Assembly (NCBI RefSeq): GCF_037392515.1
Contig: NC_090287.1
Span: 11,831,001-11,895,000 of the forward strand
Source of the DNA: Haliotis asinina
Taxonomy: Eukaryota; Mollusca; Gastropoda; Lepetellida; Haliotidae
Direction: 5' to 3'
DNA: 64,000 nucleotides
The translations under genes and the position numbers were made by a program. The notes beneath the pieces were generated by a model. It was not told the origin of the DNA. It did no database searches and saw only the letters and a list, made by a program, of their open reading frames with translations. This document shows, piece after piece, positions 11,267 through 23,319 of the stretch (the first letter of the stretch is position 1; each line of letters begins with the position of its first letter).

Positions 11267-11402
11267 AGTTCCTGTGGTTTTACACAATGTTCTGGAATAT
11301 TCTACCGGCACCACGGAACTGGGAAACAAGAAATGGGCGTCACGCATTACACCTTAACTTTGCGAGCAAACGCTTTAACCACTAAGCTACACTTTCGCCC
11401 CA
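11267..11402 (-). mobile_element. SINE family A, diverged copy
   Basis: Minus-strand copy: CACAATGTTCTGGAATATTC, CAAGAAATGGGCGTCACGCA, then AACGCTTTAACCACTAAGCT and TTTCGCCCC. Confidence 0.75.
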
Positions 11403-11914
11403 CATTTGGTGACCGGCAGGTTTAAAGTGCATTTGATAAAGTGCATTTGTGTCTGAATTTCCAGTGGGATGCAATTAATATTAATCATCAGATTTGATGA
11501 CCTCCTGTAAATAATCGAGTCGGGACGATCTAGTGATTGGCATCATGAGATCGTATCTATGCATTTGGAATAAGGTACCTAGGCAACTCATTTGTAACCT
11601 TTTAAGACAAGAATACCTTCATCGATACGCATCGCTTGTGAAGATTCTAACACGGAGTTTAACTACGGACGTCCCTATGTGAGCAGTCAATGCATCTTAC
11701 TTAAGTCCCCTGCCTTTCTCGTGACACTAACACAGACAGCACATTTGTCAAACACGATGAAGCCGTAGAGACGTATATCAGTCAATAACAACCAAAGACT
11801 TCCTATTATTACACGTCAAACAAAACCTTGAAAATGTTACATAAAGCTATCAAGATCGATGCTAATAGTTTGACAGCGTAACGTGAATTATAAAACAATG
11901 CATCTCACACTTAC

Positions 11915-12022
11915 CACAGCCTCGTGAGTTGGCGGTGGCGTGCGTATATCACTTGTCCCTGGCGCTAGTGCCACGAGGAAAGACTGGATCCGCTGAAGAT
12001 CTTCGAGTGCAGAGTTTGCCAT
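11915..12022 (-). CDS. same gene, first coding exon
   Basis: It encodes 36 residues, beginning MANSALEDLQRIQSFLVALA, with a predicted amphipathic N-terminal helix followed by a Pro/Thr-rich linker. The ATG at 12020-12022 has a strong context (A at -3, G at +4). The exon ends GAGGCTGTG before the donor GTAAGTGTG (11906-11914), in phase 0. The intron to the next exon is about 2.35 kb and contains SINEs. No TATA box is evident upstream; an ACGT-rich repeat begins about 40 bp upstream and may supply the promoter region. Confidence 0.6.
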
Positions 12023-12061
12023 CTTGTCCTTTTGACAGTTTTTCATACTATTGCTGAGTAC

Positions 12062-12620
12062 CATGCCCCAGCTAACACGCAACGTTGTCACAACGTTATG
12101 TTTACGTCGTGGTTTGGTTACGCCAGGAAATGACGTGACTAGGAAGTTATTAGAACGTCTTAGCATAACGTCATACCACGACCTTGTCACAACGTCATAC
12201 ACTACTTTATCATGACGTCCTGGCAAGGTGCTTTTCATTCTCCTAACGTTGTACGTGAAGACGTTCTTTATATACATTTTGTATACTTGACATATTAGAA
12301 GATGTTCGTATTTGCAGTCGACTATTAAGTATCAAAACGTATTGAATCTGGAACCATTTTTTAATAAATCGGACTTGTTCGTTTTGCTAAATTCGTTCAA
12401 TTGAAAAGATTATATAGCTTAACGTTTGAAAATGTCATTTGCAGATGTTGTCACAGCGTTACACATTACGTAACCACGACGTCCCGGCAACATGTTTCTC
12501 ATACCAAGGTGCAACGTTCGTATGTCGTTGTGAGGACGTTCTACGTACGGCTTGCCAGCACGACGGACCCTTTGGAAAGTCGTTACATTTCGTTCCCTCA
12601 GCCAAGAGCTTACATCATGG
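12062..12620. repeat. ACGT-rich repeat, copy 1
   Basis: It starts CCCCAGCTAACACGCAACGT and contains more than a dozen ACGT or CGTGG/CCACG cores and several AACGTTGTGACAACGTT-like palindromes. Its end motif is the inverted counterpart of the end at 14735-14760, so it looks like a terminal-inverted-repeat element. The interval 12300-12430 inside it is ordinary AT-rich sequence and may separate two copies. It abuts the first coding exon of the minus-strand gene. Confidence 0.6.
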
Positions 12621-14587
12621 TATATCATATTCCACAGGGTCGAAGAATTGGTTTTTTTTCATTATTTTCTGTTATCATATATCTCTTCAGTCTATAATAA
12701 AATACATTAATAATATAGACATTATTTTAATTCATATTTATTATATGATATAGACTTATTGCTGGGCTCTTGACTTCACTCATTTCAGTGAACTTCTGAA
12801 ATATATAATTCGTTCAATCATTTAATCCACATGTTCCAAGATGAGATACAGTTTGCATGACTTTATCATGTGACGTTATTGCCTGTGTTTGTACGTTTCC
12901 TGCTCGCTGATTTTTCAATTCACTGGCGGCTGCCAGTTCCTGTGTTGATCTATTCCTCACTCTTAGTAGCGCCATAACAGTGAATATTTTGTGATGTATT
13001 TTGTTTGGAATAGTAAAATATATGTTTTTATTCAGAGCGTACTCACTGAGAATAATGAAAATGACACCTAATTATTTACTTGTCCTGTTTTGTTGTTTTT
13101 GTTTTGTTCTTTTTACACAATTCCGAAATTGCCATTCACAGCGTTATTTGGTGTATGTTTTGAAATTTAAAAATAGGATAATTACACAATGTACTGAATT
13201 TTTAAAATAGCATGTTAATGATCACTGATAGCAGGTTTCCATGAAATCAAAAATGATAACGCTGAAACGTTGCCGATGAAATCGGTTGGGATGTTTTCGA
13301 AAACACGGTCTTTAACTTTCTGATTAATAATGACCACAGACAGCTGGGGATGTTACATGGCAAAAAGAAATCTTCTGGCTTGGTTCTTATCTCCTGCTTC
13401 CTCGTGGCCATCTTTCCTAATACGTTTCTCCTTTAATGTCATATTTGTCCGACATTACTATCAGTGTTTCCTGACATTTGCTTTTTCACCTAGGATTTCT
13501 AATTTAGTTTTAAATGCTTCAACTGAAGATCAGTTAATCTTAAGATCTTCTGCGTTCATGATATATTTAATTATTTGATAAGGAAAACCTTCTACAAAAC
13601 CACAATTTTAATAAATAAATTATGTTATTTTTAAGCACCGAACGGACAGTTTTGTCGACGTTACTGAATCATAATGCCTGAGTGCACACGTGAAATATGT
13701 GTGCAAAACTTTTAGGAACTAAGCCAAAAAACACCTCAGCAGATATCACCAGCCGAGCTGGTTTGAATGTAGACATCATATTTGGAATGTTTTTTAGAAA
13801 ATACCCGATAACACACGATACCGATTTAAGGGATTTATAAGTTGCTGCACAAACGCGTTGATATTTCATTCAACACATTACACAGTGACGTGTAAAAAAA
13901 CTTACTTGGCTTGACTTCAGTCGAAGGTTGATAGATGAATTTATTATCATTAGTACTGAAATATCAATATTTATGAAGGAAATGATATTTGTTTCCACCC
14001 AAAGTAACGACATCTCATAAATTTATTGGTCATACTATCATTGTTAAACAAGCAAAACATGTATATAGGGTAGACATTCATTATCGCATTTAAAATGCAA
14101 CGCCATTCCATCATCATGTGCTTCGATTTGACTTACATTATTAGATCTTAAGCATAAACGTATTCTGTTTTTAGACACCCTCTGCCGGGAAAGTGCAAGT
14201 CTGGAATAAAACATTTCTCAGCAATGTTTGATACTTGAATGAATTGTTCAATTCAAACAAAACAAGCATCTCTGTAATGTGTTACCAGGGCAATTTTACA
14301 GCATTCAAATGACACAATTATTTTTGCTGAAATACGTTTAGAGTTATTGGTCATCAGTTGACTTTTTTCTGCATAGCGTATCATTTCTAAAATATACAAG
14401 GAAAATCTTTCAGCCCTGGTTATTGGTATCAGCCTGGTGACCATGCAAAAAACCTTGTACAAGTAGCTACCCTCAGTCTGCTGCACTCTGTGAGATTTAC
14501 ATGCCTGTTATTCTAATAGAAATGATCTTAACAGAAGTGTTGTACCAATGTTAGTGCATGAGTATTTTGCTCATAATCTATAGATAA
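12621..14587. other. intergenic, AT-rich, no gene seen
   Basis: Several ORFs of 60-80 codons on both strands have AT-driven composition and no splice-site support or recognisable domain. No known repeat was identified. Confidence 0.5.
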
Positions 14588-14762
14588 CGTTATGTTTATG
14601 TCGTGGACGTTTTGGTCATGTGAACGTACAAATTAACGCTGAAAGGACGTATTTTCGACTCCACATAAGAGACGCTATGGGGACGTCATGTGCTGACGTT
14701 CTGGGGACGTAAACGTAACGTTGTGACAACGTCCTCGCAGCGTAATTTTGTTAGCATGGGCG
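14588..14762. repeat. ACGT-rich repeat, copy 2
   Basis: It runs from ATAACGTTATGTTTATGTCG to GTAACGTTGTGACAACGTCC and TTGTTAGCATGGG. It contains GGACGTCATG, TGACGTTCTGGGGACGT and similar motifs. It belongs to the family at 12062 and preserves the opposite terminus. Confidence 0.65.
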
Positions 14763-15080
14763 CATGGGCGCATGGGCTCTTTCTCTTTCTATGATTAACC
14801 TTACCTTCCATTCCTTAACATTGTAGAAAGGTTACCTCTGTGACTTACGATCTTAGTGTTACGACTGCATTAAGCGTGTTAAGGCACGGTAGTCCCTTAT
14901 TCACAAGGGCACCTATCGTCCCCAAACCGACCGCCGTACATCTGGATTAATATGACTGGGAAGGAAAAGAACATTTAATAAGTTGATACAGGAACGAGGA
15001 TCAAGTTTGGTATCATCAAGATACTCACCTCGTTTTTTGGTTGTTGCTTATTCTCGGTTTTCTACAAAGCCTACCTTCTG

Positions 15081-16578
15081 CATCACAGAGAGTTTACTCT
15101 GCTTTGATCATCATTTCAGCCATATCACGGAGAGTTTACTCTGTTCTGATCAACACTGCAGCCATATCACAGAGAGTTTACTCTGCTTCGATCATCATTT
15201 CAGCCATATCACGGAGAGTTTACTCTATTCTGATCAACATTGCAGCCATATCACAGAGAGTTTACTCTGTCCTGATCAACATTGCAGACATATCACAGAG
15301 AGTTTACTCTGCTTTGATCATCATTTCAGCCATATCACGGAGAGTTTACTCTATTCTGATCAACATTGCAGCCATACCACAGATAGTTTACTCTATTCTG
15401 ATCAACATTGCAGCCATATGACAGATAGTTTACTCTATTCTGATCAACACTTCAGTCATATCACAGAGGGTTTACTCTGTTCTGATCAACACTGCAGCCA
15501 TATCACAGAGGGTGTACTCTGTTCTCATCAACATTGAAGCCATATCACAGAGGGTTAACTCCGCTTTGGTCAACACTGCAGCCATATTACAGAGGGGTTT
15601 ATTTTGGTTTGATCAACAATGCAGTCATATCACAGAGTGGTTTACTCTGCTTTGATCAACAGTACACCCATTTTACAGAAGGGTTTACTCCGCTTTGATC
15701 AACATTGCAGCCATATTACAGAGCAGTTTACTCCGCTTCGGTCAACATTGCAGCCATATTACAGAGGGGTGTATTTTGGTTTGATCAACAATGCAGTCAT
15801 GTCACAGAGTGGTTTACTCCGCTTTGATCAACAGTGCACCCATATCACAGAGGGTTTACTCCGCTTTGATCAACATTGCAACCATATTAGAGACGGGTTT
15901 ACTCCGCTTTGATCAACAGTGCACCCATATTACAGAAGGGTTTACTCCGCTTTGATCAACAGTGCACCCATATTACAGAGGGTTTACTCCGCTTTGATCA
16001 ACATCACAGGCATATCACAGAGGGTTTACTCCGCTTTGATCAACATTGCAACCATATTAGAGAAGGGTTTACTCCGCTTTGATCAACGGTGCATCCACAT
16101 TACAGAAGGGTTTACTCCGCTTTGATCAACAGTGCACCCATATTACAGAGGGTTTACTCCGCTTTGATCAACATCACAGGCATATCACAGAGGGTTTACT
16201 CCGCTTTGATCAACAGTGCACCCATATCACAGAGGGTTTACTCCGCTTTGATCAACATTGCAACCATATTAGAGAAGGGTCTACTCAGCTTTGATCAACA
16301 GTGCACCCATATTACAGAAGGGTTTACTCCGCTTTGATCAACAGTGCACCCATATTACAGAGGGTTTACTCCGCTTTGATCAACATCACAGGCATATCAC
16401 AGAGGGTTTACTCCGCTTTGATCAACAGTGCACCCATATTACAGAGGGTTTACTCCGCTTTGATCAACATCACAGGCATATCACAGAGGGTTTACTCCGC
16501 TTTGATCAACATCACAGGCTTATCACAGAGGGTTTACTCCGCTTTGATCAACATCACAGGCATATCACAGAGGGTTTA
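15081..16578. repeat. 42-bp minisatellite, about 35 units
   Basis: A long tandem array with period 42 (some units 43) of the type ATCACAGAGGGTTTACTCCG + CTTTGATCAACA + a variable segment. The left part (15081-15560) uses GAGAGTTTACTCTGCTT; the right part is more homogeneous. In the right part, units alternate between CATCACAGGC and CAGTGCACCC variants, forming a higher-order pattern. All long plus-strand ORFs here (up to 184 codons) arise from the periodicity and are not taken as genes. Confidence 0.97.
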
Positions 16579-16599
16579 TACCCTGAATGTTAGAAGATT

Positions 16600-17090
16600 A
16601 CTTTAGGTTCACTGGTGACCGTCCAGGAGGTATGAGTGGGAGTATATACAATGTACGTAATAATGACTTCGATGAAAAAACTTGCTACATCGTAAAATTA
16701 ATAGCTGAAATGCGTTTTTTGTACTGATCTAAATACACGGTGTCGTTGACCTTCATGGCAGGCTTCGTGTTAAGAACACATCTGTACTTGGAGATACAAA
16801 CACTGTACGTAGAGCTCGGTTCTACATGGGCATTAATACGCACATATATAAACCTAAAGTGTGCTTCTCACTATATATTATAGGTCATCTCTTGTTTTGC
16901 CAGAATTTGAGGTTTTTGTTTTGGAGGGACAGGTTTTACTTTTCGTTAGTAAGACTGCTTCCCTGGTTTTACTTTTCCTAACTTTACATGAACATCAACA
17001 TTCAAATGATAGATGAGTGTTTGAAATCAATTGAAAAAAATATCGCTCAAGGTTAAAGTCACAACACAAATGTTTTCCGAAGCGGTACTG
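16600..17090. other. intergenic, no gene seen
   Basis: No coding or repeat signal that I can support. Confidence 0.4.
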
Positions 17091-17095
17091 GAACC

Positions 17096-17155
17096 GCAAT
17101 TCTCTCATCTGTAGGCAGACGCTCTACCGCACGGCCACAGGGCCGACGAAGTATG
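17096..17155 (-). mobile_element. tRNA-like SINE head, family C type
   Basis: On the minus strand: GGCCGTGCGGTAGAGCGTCT (A-box-like) and GCGGTTCCAGTACCGC (weak B box). A proper acceptor stem and variable loop cannot be assembled, so it is read as a SINE fragment and not a tRNA gene. Confidence 0.4.
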
Positions 17156-17574
17156 TGGAAGGGTTAAATTATCTACTTACAGTTATTGTCATTAAATTTA
17201 TTTTAAGCGCACGCTTCAGTTACCGTTTGGTAGCTTCATCTTCATTGTAATTACCCATCATTGACGGTATATATGATAGAGAAAACACTTCTCCTCGATT
17301 TTGTTTACCAAAACCTCGGAGGCGTGTTTTCTTCTATAGTTCTAACATGGTATCGTGTTCATGTTGCTCACGTGTTTCCACCCTCCGAGTGTCGTAGGGT
17401 GAAAGAGGGTTCGGGGACGATCTTCTGGGGTGGCTGTCCAACCGACCACGTCTATAAATACACAATGCCATCTTGAAAGTGGTCAAATGTAACACATGTT
17501 AAGTTTGGGATTACGCTTTATTAGTATAGTTCAAATCCGAGCACTTTTGAATCACATCCGGGATTTGAACTCAC

Positions 17575-17760
17575 ACCACCAGAGTCAGACACCTAATCGC
17601 CAGCACACAAAGTCAGCCGTCTAAGCCTAATCACCAGGACACATTCCGTTGTCAGTTATCTAACCCATCCAGCCACCGTGGCTTCCACAAATATGGAAGT
17701 CGGACAACCGTCGTCTTGACCGCAGACATCGTGTACCCCTCTGACATTGATTTGCTGAGA
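17575..17760. repeat. dispersed repeat D, copy 2
   Basis: It contains TCGCCAGCACACAAAGTCAG twice in modified form and AGCCACCGTGGCTTCC ... ATATGGAAGTCGG, matching blocks near 5318-5660. Confidence 0.45.
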
Positions 17761-18102
17761 AAAAGATCATTGTAAACCCAAGTATACCATGTGGCATGGC
17801 CACATACACTTACGCTGAACCCACCTAGTTGACTGTGACTGTAGAGGATGGGAGGAACTCCATTACTTTTCTACGCGGCCAGTGTGACTAAAAGGGATAG
17901 GTATGCACCTGTGCTCGTCGTTTCCATAGTGATACACACGCTTGCGTCTGAGAGAGGTATGGGGTGTGTGCGAGAGGGACGGGCGTACGTCACTGTACTT
18001 ACGTTTAACTGAATACAGTTAAAATGGTTCCATTCTTTCACTGGAGTTGGTTTTTAATAAGTTGTAACATCACTCTAAGTGAGAGAGTGAGTGACTGAGT
18101 GT

Positions 18103-18163
18103 CACCGGGTCTTCTGCGTGACGAGCGAACGCTTTGGTCTGTAGGCTACCCCAAAGCCCGACT
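18103..18163 (-). mobile_element. SINE family A head fragment
   Basis: GGGTCTTCTGCGTGACGAGC then GAACGCTTTGG and GTAGGCTACCCC, i.e. the complement of the tRNA-like head only. Confidence 0.75.
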
Positions 18164-18715
18164 CAACCTTACGTAAACTCACTTCACTGAATACATGAAT
18201 ACCGCTGCACGGTGGCCCAGTGCTATTTATTCACTACGGCAAACGCTCAGGTTGACTTACAGTTCAACCCAAATGGTATAGGAGGGCAGTACGTGATATT
18301 TAGGGTCAGAAGAGTAACTTCTGTCCACAACTAACAAATTAAGATGGCTGCCTATTGGAATCCTACAGAGGCGAACACAACCATAATGTAGACAAAAGAC
18401 AGATTGTCATCGTTCGTCTTTAGTTTGAAGTGCATGGTCCGTCAACAATCGAGGCCGATATCATACATGACACTGTATCTATGTCTAGTATATTTTAAGT
18501 GTCCATGGAAAAACATTTTGTACACCTATACTTTCTATGTTTGCCACAAACAGTTTCCTAATTATATTTAATTGTTACAAGTCTATGATCAATATTCGCT
18601 TACAGTCTTTCCATAAATCAAAAGCGTTCGAGGTGGCGTTGATCGGTGCTCGTGATATCAATCACTGCATTATCGGGCCGAGCCTAAACCCCAAGATATG
18701 AGCACGAGTTCATAT

Positions 18716-18790
18716 TGAGAGAGCGAGAGAGAGCGAGAGAGAGAGAGAGTGAGAGCGAGAGAGAGCGAGAGCGAGAGAGAGGGAGGGGGG
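18716..18790. repeat. (GA)n-rich microsatellite
   Basis: An imperfect GAGA tract with interspersed GCGA units. Confidence 0.95.
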
Positions 18791-20165
18791 AGTTAGTCAC
18801 TTTCATCATGATCCCATGACCACTCTCGTAAAAACTCACAGACACAACTATAAACCTGAACACTTTCCGCCTTTCCGTTTGTTACTGCGTCATATTAACC
18901 ACCTTACTATAAAACAGGCTTGCCCTTCGTTTCAGTGGCTTCCTTGAACCCCACACAGGTGAGTATGTCGGCTAAATATGTCACCGTGTGTATAGACAGC
19001 ACAAACTGATGAATCATTGCCGAATGTATGCCTTGCATAAAACGTGATTGCAAACTCTGCATTAGTACTGGCTGCTATTGTTGTCATGAAATTCCAGAAA
19101 CGTAGATAATTTACGGTGAACATTGGAAATCCCAGTCACGTGGCCATTTCAACAACTCGTGAGTATGAGTCATTACTACGTGGCGCACATTGCATCAGCC
19201 CATATAGATTAAACCTCCACTGCAGTTACCTCCCTTAGTGTATTAATTGCGTCTCGCTAACTCCCTTCAGTGCTGTGTTTATGTGGTATGTGACCACCTT
19301 TCTATATATATATCGTTGACCGACTTGTGACGTGGTGTTATTCAGACCTAACGACCAGGATGTTGTTTTGGTGACTTTTATATCAGGTATCCGGTCTGAT
19401 AAACAGCGATAGGATTCCTCAGGATCAACCATGCATATAGTCGGGGCTTGGGTGAATTGTCTCTGGTTACCAGATGCGTGTACGGTCACACACGTGTGGT
19501 GCTCCGGAATATATACACCTACTTTAACACTCACGTGTTAGTGAAACCTTCACAGACGATTCACTTGTAATTCAAGTTGGTTACCTTTGATAAATGTTGA
19601 TAAGTACACATGGTTTGGTAAAATAAAAATACAGAAGAGGACTGTCTTTTGTCTATTCTTGTTAAGAAATTATCATTTAATTATTAGATTTTAACGCAGA
19701 GATTTATGCAAGACTACGCTAAAGGGAATTCTACATTATTAACGTCGGTTAACGGATCAATGCGGGTTTGATATACATGTCTCATCTCCCTTGGGAGTAT
19801 ATACAGCATAATGAGTTGGTACAGACACCTCTTGGGATATCGCACGTCTTCGCAAAACTATTAACATTGCAAAAGTACATTTGGAATAAAATGCAGGTAT
19901 GTTTCATTAAGGGACACGATAAGCCTCGATGCATTGTCTCGTGATTCCGCATTCCTTTGTTCGCCTTGTCAGATGGAGGCAAATCTCGCCTTGCTGATTG
20001 TGTATTTTTGTGCCCCTGGTATGGTCTGCTCATGATATCAACCACTGGCTAGAAGCAAGGGAGCTGATCAGCAAAGAACCTCTCTCCATGATGTATACGC
20101 TATCGTCCAACAGACTGAACTATAGGGCTATATTTTGTAGATATACACTCCATTATGTATACTTG
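18791..20165. other. intergenic, no gene seen
   Basis: Minus-strand ORFs of 63, 99 and 87 codons at 18932-19123, 19235-19534 and 19782-20045 have no recognisable domain, no paired splice sites and no neighbouring exon. They are treated as chance. Confidence 0.4.
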
Positions 20166-20169
20166 TGCT

Positions 20170-21425
20170 AATAACTTGTGCTTGTGTCTAGAACTATCCT
20201 GATACTGTTGGAACACTATCCTATTGTCAACCACTTGCGTCTGCAAACTATCTTGGTACAGCTGGAACACCCTCCTATTGTCAACTACTTGCGTCTGCAA
20301 ACTATCTTGGTACTGTTGGAACACTATCCTATATTGTCAACCACTTGCGTCTGCAAACTATCTTGGTACAGCTGGAACACTTTTCTATTGTCAACCGCTC
20401 GTGTCTAGAACTATCCTGATACTGTTGGAACACTACCCTATTTTCAACCACTTGCGTCTGCAAACTATCTTGGTACAGCTGGAAACTATCCTATTGTCAA
20501 CCACTTGCGTCTGCAAACTATCTTGGTACAGCTGGAACACTTTCCTATTGTCAACCGCTTGTGTCTACAAACCATCTTGATACTGTTAGAACACTATCCT
20601 TTTGTCAACCACTTGCGTCTACAAACTATCTTGATACAGCTTGAACACTTTCCCATTGACAGCCGCTTGTGTCTGCAAACTATCTTGATACTATAGGAAC
20701 TCTATCTTATTGTCAACCATTTGGTCTTCGAACCATCTTGATACAGCTGGCACACCTTCCTATTGTCAACCGTTTGTGTCTACAGACCATCTTGCTACTG
20801 TTGGAACACTATTCTATTGTCACCCATTAGTGTCTACGAATCATCTTGATATAGTTTGAACACTTTCCTATTTTCAACCGCTTGTGTCTACAAACCGTCT
20901 TGATACTGTTGGGACACTTTCCTATTGTAAACCACTTGCGTCTACAAACTATCGTGATACTGTTGGAACACTATCCTATGGTCAACCACTTGCGTCTGCA
21001 AGCTATCTTTTAATGCATCTTGAACACTTTTCTATTGTCAGCCACTTGTGTCTACAAACCATCTTAATACAGCTGCAACATTGTCATATTGTTAACTACT
21101 TGTGTCTACAAGCTGTCTGGATACAGCTACAACTCTGTCCTATTGTCGACAAATCGTCTACAAGACGCATCGACACAGCTACAACTCTGTCCTGTTCTCA
21201 ACCGTCTACAAGACGCATCGATACAGCTGCAACTCTGCCCTGTTGGCAACCATTCGTCTACAAGACGCCTTGATACAGATACAACTCTGCTCTATAGTTG
21301 ACCACTCGTCCAGAAGACGCCTTGGTGCAGCTGAATACTGTACGTTATTATCAACCACTTGGCCACAGGTCACCTTGATACAGTCGAACACTGTATTTTA
21401 TTGTCAACCAGTGTTCACAGATTGC
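20170..21425. repeat. 54-bp minisatellite, about 23 units
   Basis: Tandem units of about 54 bp, typically CAACCACTTGCGTCTGCAAA + CTATCTTGGTACAGCTGGAA + CACTATCCTATTGT. Divergence increases towards the right end (21100-21420), where units shorten to about 47-50 bp. Long ORFs in two plus frames come from the period being divisible by 3. Confidence 0.96.
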
Positions 21426-21519
21426 CTTGATATAGCTAGAATACTTCCAGCACCGAAACACGTGCCAACTGTCCCTGCTGGCTTTGGAAGAAAGCAGCAT
21501 TCACTCGCACTATAATTTT

Positions 21520-22440
21520 AGGACGAAACGCTTTTGGAAACCTCTTTCCTTAGTCGTTGGTTCTCATGGTGTATTTATCAAAGGAATCATCGTTATCACA
21601 TTAGATATTAAAATTAATATGATACAGGAGCTTGTGAACTGCGTTTATTCATGATCAGTCGCAGGATCCTGTATGGGACGCAGTGATATCGGTCCATAAA
21701 CTGTGACCATAACCCGTGGTAGGTATGTTTTTTGTGTTTGCATCACGATACAATCTAGATAATCACCATTCTTTCCCTATATTTCGTCACAGTCTGATAG
21801 CTTCTCCGCCGACCCGTCCCCTCCCCACGCCCCACTCGCAAACGTTCTAGTCGTGTCACCTGGATTATCCCAACCTTTGCATACCCTCTCCTATTGATAA
21901 GGTTGGGAGTAACCGGGGTGGTATTCTTTGCCAGCTGTTATTATAGTCTGACTGTTGTGTTTCTGGTTTCGTTGAATTTGTGGGTCATGGGAAAGGTGTA
22001 CTATGTAATCAGTTTCAGATGAGAACTGGGACCCTTTCCAGCGTTCTCATTGTTAAGTATAGGTGCATCGTTCGAAAACTCTCCTCAGCGTAGAAGTCAT
22101 CCTGATCAGATGAAACTATACGTATTACACCTGAGTGTGTGGCGACTTTTCTGCCTGGGCACAGGCTAAAACCTGAAATTATGCGGGGTTTGTATATGTA
22201 AGACTACCCGCAATGGCACATTGAATTTCAGTGTTCAATGGACATGTTGGCATGGTATTCATAATATTCCACGACGCGATCGTAACGCAACTCTCATTAA
22301 CCAAAACGTATGCGTAAGTCAAAATGTAATACAGGGTTTTTAACCTGGCCCTGATGCCTCATGGGTGTAATGTCGCTCCATTGATGTCCCGGTGTTTACC
22401 AAACTGATGCTCCCATTACCACACGTACCCACCCCTCCAC
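21520..22440. other. unique spacer between minisatellites
   Basis: No gene or recognised element was supported. Confidence 0.4.
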
Positions 22441-22459
22441 CCCTCGATGTCCGCACGAC

Positions 22460-23232
22460 CCTGCTATACTCTCATTACCCCCGATGTCCGTACCACCTCC
22501 CTACTATACTGTCATTACCCCCGATGTCCGTACCACCTCCCTACTATACTGTCATTACCCCCGATGTCCGTACCACCTCCCTACTATACTGTCATTACCC
22601 CCGATGTCCGTACCACCTCCCTACTATACTGTCATTACCCCCGATGTCCGTACCACCTCCCTACTATACTGTCATTACCTCCGATGTCCGCACCACCTCC
22701 CGATGCTCTCAATACCCCCGATGTCCGCACTACCTCGCGATGCTCTCGTTACCTGGGTATCCGCAAAACCTCGCGCTATATTCATTACTCCGACATTCGC
22801 ACCACCTCTCGATGCTCTGAATATCGCCGATGTCCGCACCACCTCGCGCTGCTCTCAATATCGCCGATGTCCGCACCACCTCGCGCTGCTCTCAATATCG
22901 CCGATGTCCGCACCACCTCGCGCTGCTCTCAATATCGCCGATGCCCGCACCACCTCGCGCTGCTCTCAATATCGCCGATGTCCGCACCACCTCGCGCTGC
23001 TCTCAATATCGCCGATGTCCGCACCACCTCGCGCTGCTCTCAATATCGCCGATGCCCGCACCACCTCGCGAAGCTGTCAATATCGCCGATGTCCGCACCA
23101 CCTCGCGCTCCTCTCAATATCGCCGATGTCCGCACCACCTCGCGCTGCTCTCAATATCGCCGATGTCCGCACCACCTCGCGCTCCTCTCAATATCGCCGA
23201 TGTCCGCACCACCTCGCGCTGCTCTCAATACT
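22460..23232. repeat. 40-bp then 37-bp minisatellite
   Basis: The left block (22465-22700) has about six units of 40 bp (CCGATGTCCGTACCACCTCC + CTACTATACTGTCATTACCC). A transition of irregular units follows, then about eleven 37-bp units (TCGCCGATGTCCGCACCACC + TCGCGCTGCTCTCAATA). Both share the CCGATGTCCG(C/T)ACCACCTC core. Neither period is divisible by 3, so all three plus-strand frames stay open (longest 288 codons) and read the same three peptides in rotation. Confidence 0.96.
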
Positions 23233-23319
23233 GATGACGTCCGAATCATCTTTCGATCCTCCCATAGCCCATACTCTCTGCATAAAAAACATGAATCTTT
23301 AAAGCTTTCGTGATGTTTA

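Noticed and set aside
11888..12277. 129-codon minus ORF taken as one long exon
   Set aside because: Its 5' part is ACGT-rich repeat sequence; only the ATG at 12022 to the donor at 11914 looks coding.
14983..16606. Several plus ORFs of 70-184 codons
   Set aside because: They are translations of the 42-bp tandem array in different frames.
22392..23313. ORFs of 134-288 codons in all three plus frames
   Set aside because: An artefact of 40/37-bp tandem repeats lacking stops; the same peptides rotate through frames.
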